From positions 248,001 to 312,000 of the forward strand of contig NW_006768839.1 in assembly GCF_000204055.1 (NCBI RefSeq): a stretch of DNA of 64,000 nt, in the 5' to 3' direction. The translations under genes were made by a program, and so were the position numbers. Below, piece by piece: positions 62,640 to 64,000 of this stretch. Positions within the stretch are counted from its first letter, which is position 1; each line of letters opens with the position of its first letter. Source of the stretch: Melampsora larici-populina 98AG31. Taxonomy: Eukaryota > Basidiomycota > Pucciniomycetes > Pucciniales > Melampsoraceae. The notes below the pieces were generated by a model that was not told the DNA's origin, did not search any database, and was given only the letters and a program-made list of their open reading frames with translations.

Positions 62640-62895
62640 TTGAATCTAACAATTCAACGTCCTCTGTTCTAGTGGTTGCTACGGTCGAAGATTAAATTTG
62701 GAACCTCTTGGTTAAAATTTTTATCATTTTTATCATTATTATCTTTATCAGAAAATATATACCTCAATATTATCTTCAGGACTTTAGGATAACAATTCAA
62801 CGTCCTTTGTTCTAGTGGCTGCTACGGTCGAAGGGAATATTCGGGATCCTCTTGGTTAAAAATCTTATTATTATTATTATTATTATTATTATCTT
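62640..62895 (+). repeat. Tandem duplication and ATT microsatellite in unit C
   Basis: The block AACAATTCAACGTCCT, followed by TTCTAGTGG and TGCTACGGTCGAAG, occurs twice (about 62647 and 62790), where A and B have one. A (TTA)n run follows at about 62866-62891. Confidence 0.85.
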
Positions 62896-63095
62896 TATCA
62901 GAAATTATATTCCTCAATAGTGTTTTGAAAACTTTGTGACACTTGTTTGGAGTTTGTACATTGTGATATACGGTTGAAAGCGATTTTGAGGATTCTTCAT
63001 TCATAGCCTTGGATTCACTCCGTGGCTCACTCCGTGTGCTCATGTTGTAAGTTTGAACCAGACCAAGAGAGTTGGTTCATTTTCTTGAATCTGGA

Positions 63096-64000
63096 ATATG
63101 ATCACTTTTTCTTTGTACCGTAAAATAAAGACTTATGCTTGATCTTACTATCAAGTTATGACGTCAGTTTCATTTATTCACTTTACACTAAGATTCGGAA
63201 TCAAGTGGTTAATCGTAAGGAAATCCTAATTATTGATCTTTAAACCTTTTCGCAATTGAAGATCATTGTACAAACTTGAACACGAGTTGGAATCTACCTC
63301 ATGAAAATTGCTATCTGTCTTGGTAAAGAAGGGAAAGAGGCTACATGCATTGTACATACATAGTTTGAACAAGAATATATCTGAACATCTATTGAGGTAT
63401 ATTATCTGATTGACAAATATTTCTTAACACCCTGCGAAAACAATTCAAGTAAAGCTCAAGTGTATCAAGTGTAAACCTACAAAACCCCTCTAAGACTCAT
63501 CTGACAATTCCTTTCACCAAGTTTTCATTCAATCTCACCACACAAATTCAAATCAATGCTGTTCATTTCATAGAATGATTGTAAGACCTACGGTCATTAC
63601 ACAACCACATAAGCCTTACTTCTAATAATTACTACTTATAACTTAAGACACTTAAGACATATATATCTTGTTCTCAATTCCTTTCTCGATTCTGGTTCCT
63701 TAGAGATACCGGGACTGATCTCCCACCCGCTATCCTTCGGAACCAGGTAATGTCACTATTCTCATTTCTATTTGATTTCATCTACTATGTTGTACAGCTG
63801 AGAGATACCGGGACTGATCTCCCACCCGCTATCCTTCGGAACCAGTCTATCTGTGTTCTCGTTGGTATTGAAATTTACAGATCAGGTCTCTTGGGTTCTA
63901 GAAACCTTGCTGTGTCCCACAGCGTCCCGCCTCTCGTGTCTAGTGAGGTATTCAAACCTTACACTTTTTTTTTCTTAAACCCACAAAGAGAATTCACCGA
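63096..64000. other. Window end, no gene identified
   Basis: AT-rich, then C/T-rich sequence. A 45-bp block (starting AGAGATACCGGGACTGATCT) is present at 63702-63746 and 63801-63845. The first copy is followed by GTAATG and preceded by TTAG, so it has the look of a small exon. A gene may start here and continue outside the window. Confidence 0.45.

Larger units (their letters stand above)
58673..63095 (+). repeat. Repeated unit, copy C
   Basis: Inverted relative to copy A, direct relative to B. Homology with A starts abruptly at TGAGAAATGAGGATTTT (58673). It runs through the frame pair 58971-59264 (counterpart of 20584-20886 in A), the upstream conserved frame, the roughly 243-codon ORF and the 3' region to about 63095. 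Confidence 0.85.

Noticed and set aside
63692..63746. Possible tRNA (GGTTCC ... GGAACCA)
   Set aside because: Only about 52 nt and no T-loop or anticodon arm.

Overview
The window looks like a transposon-dense, AT-rich stretch of a rust fungus genome (Pucciniales, Basidiomycota). The evidence is short 60-130 nt GT-AG introns in every host gene, fungal orthologues (a Rab6/Ypt6 GTPase and a NatB auxiliary subunit), a tandem pair of lineage-specific secreted proteins, and a mixture of Helitron, Ty3-gypsy, Ty1-copia, hAT, pogo and CACTA-like elements. Most long open frames belong to mobile DNA; host genes are islands between them. The genus cannot be fixed from the sequence alone. A 371-base run of N (15223-15593) is an assembly gap.

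Layout. 1-3749: decayed Helitron (Rep plus PIF1-type helicase). 4084-5816: a 168-bp tandem duplication, then an F-box-like gene. 6250-11697: 5'-truncated Ty3-gypsy element with chromodomain and its LTR, a long-TIR element, and a second diverged LTR of the same family. 13101-14274: two palindromic non-autonomous elements, one CACTA-like. 16530-21186: copy A (minus) of a roughly 4.5-kb repeated unit carrying an intronless ORF of about 243 codons. 21781-23034: Rab6/Ypt6, seven exons. 24420-29212: a hAT-type MITE built of TATAC repeats and a decayed 4.2-kb hAT transposon. 30023-30665: a second hAT relic. 32383-36134: NAA25/Mdm20, the NatB non-catalytic subunit. 36520-40120: copy B of the repeated unit. 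40559-49848: a young Ty1-copia element on the minus strand, interrupted by a TIR element with a possible captured host exon and by an apparently intact pogo-type transposon. 52266-58095: two tandem paralogous genes for secreted proteins of 612 and 613 aa, four exons each, plausible effector or cell-surface candidates. 58673-63095: copy C of the repeated unit.

The genes do not form a pathway. Rab6 (Golgi traffic) and NAA25 (co-translational N-terminal acetylation) are housekeeping. The secreted pair and the triplicated ORF are the lineage-specific content. Most transposon coding regions are broken; several breaks are TGA codons where the family normally has arginine, as expected of C-to-T change at CGA, so a RIP-like or methylation-linked process is suspected. 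The pogo transposase is the exception, being intact when its short introns are removed.
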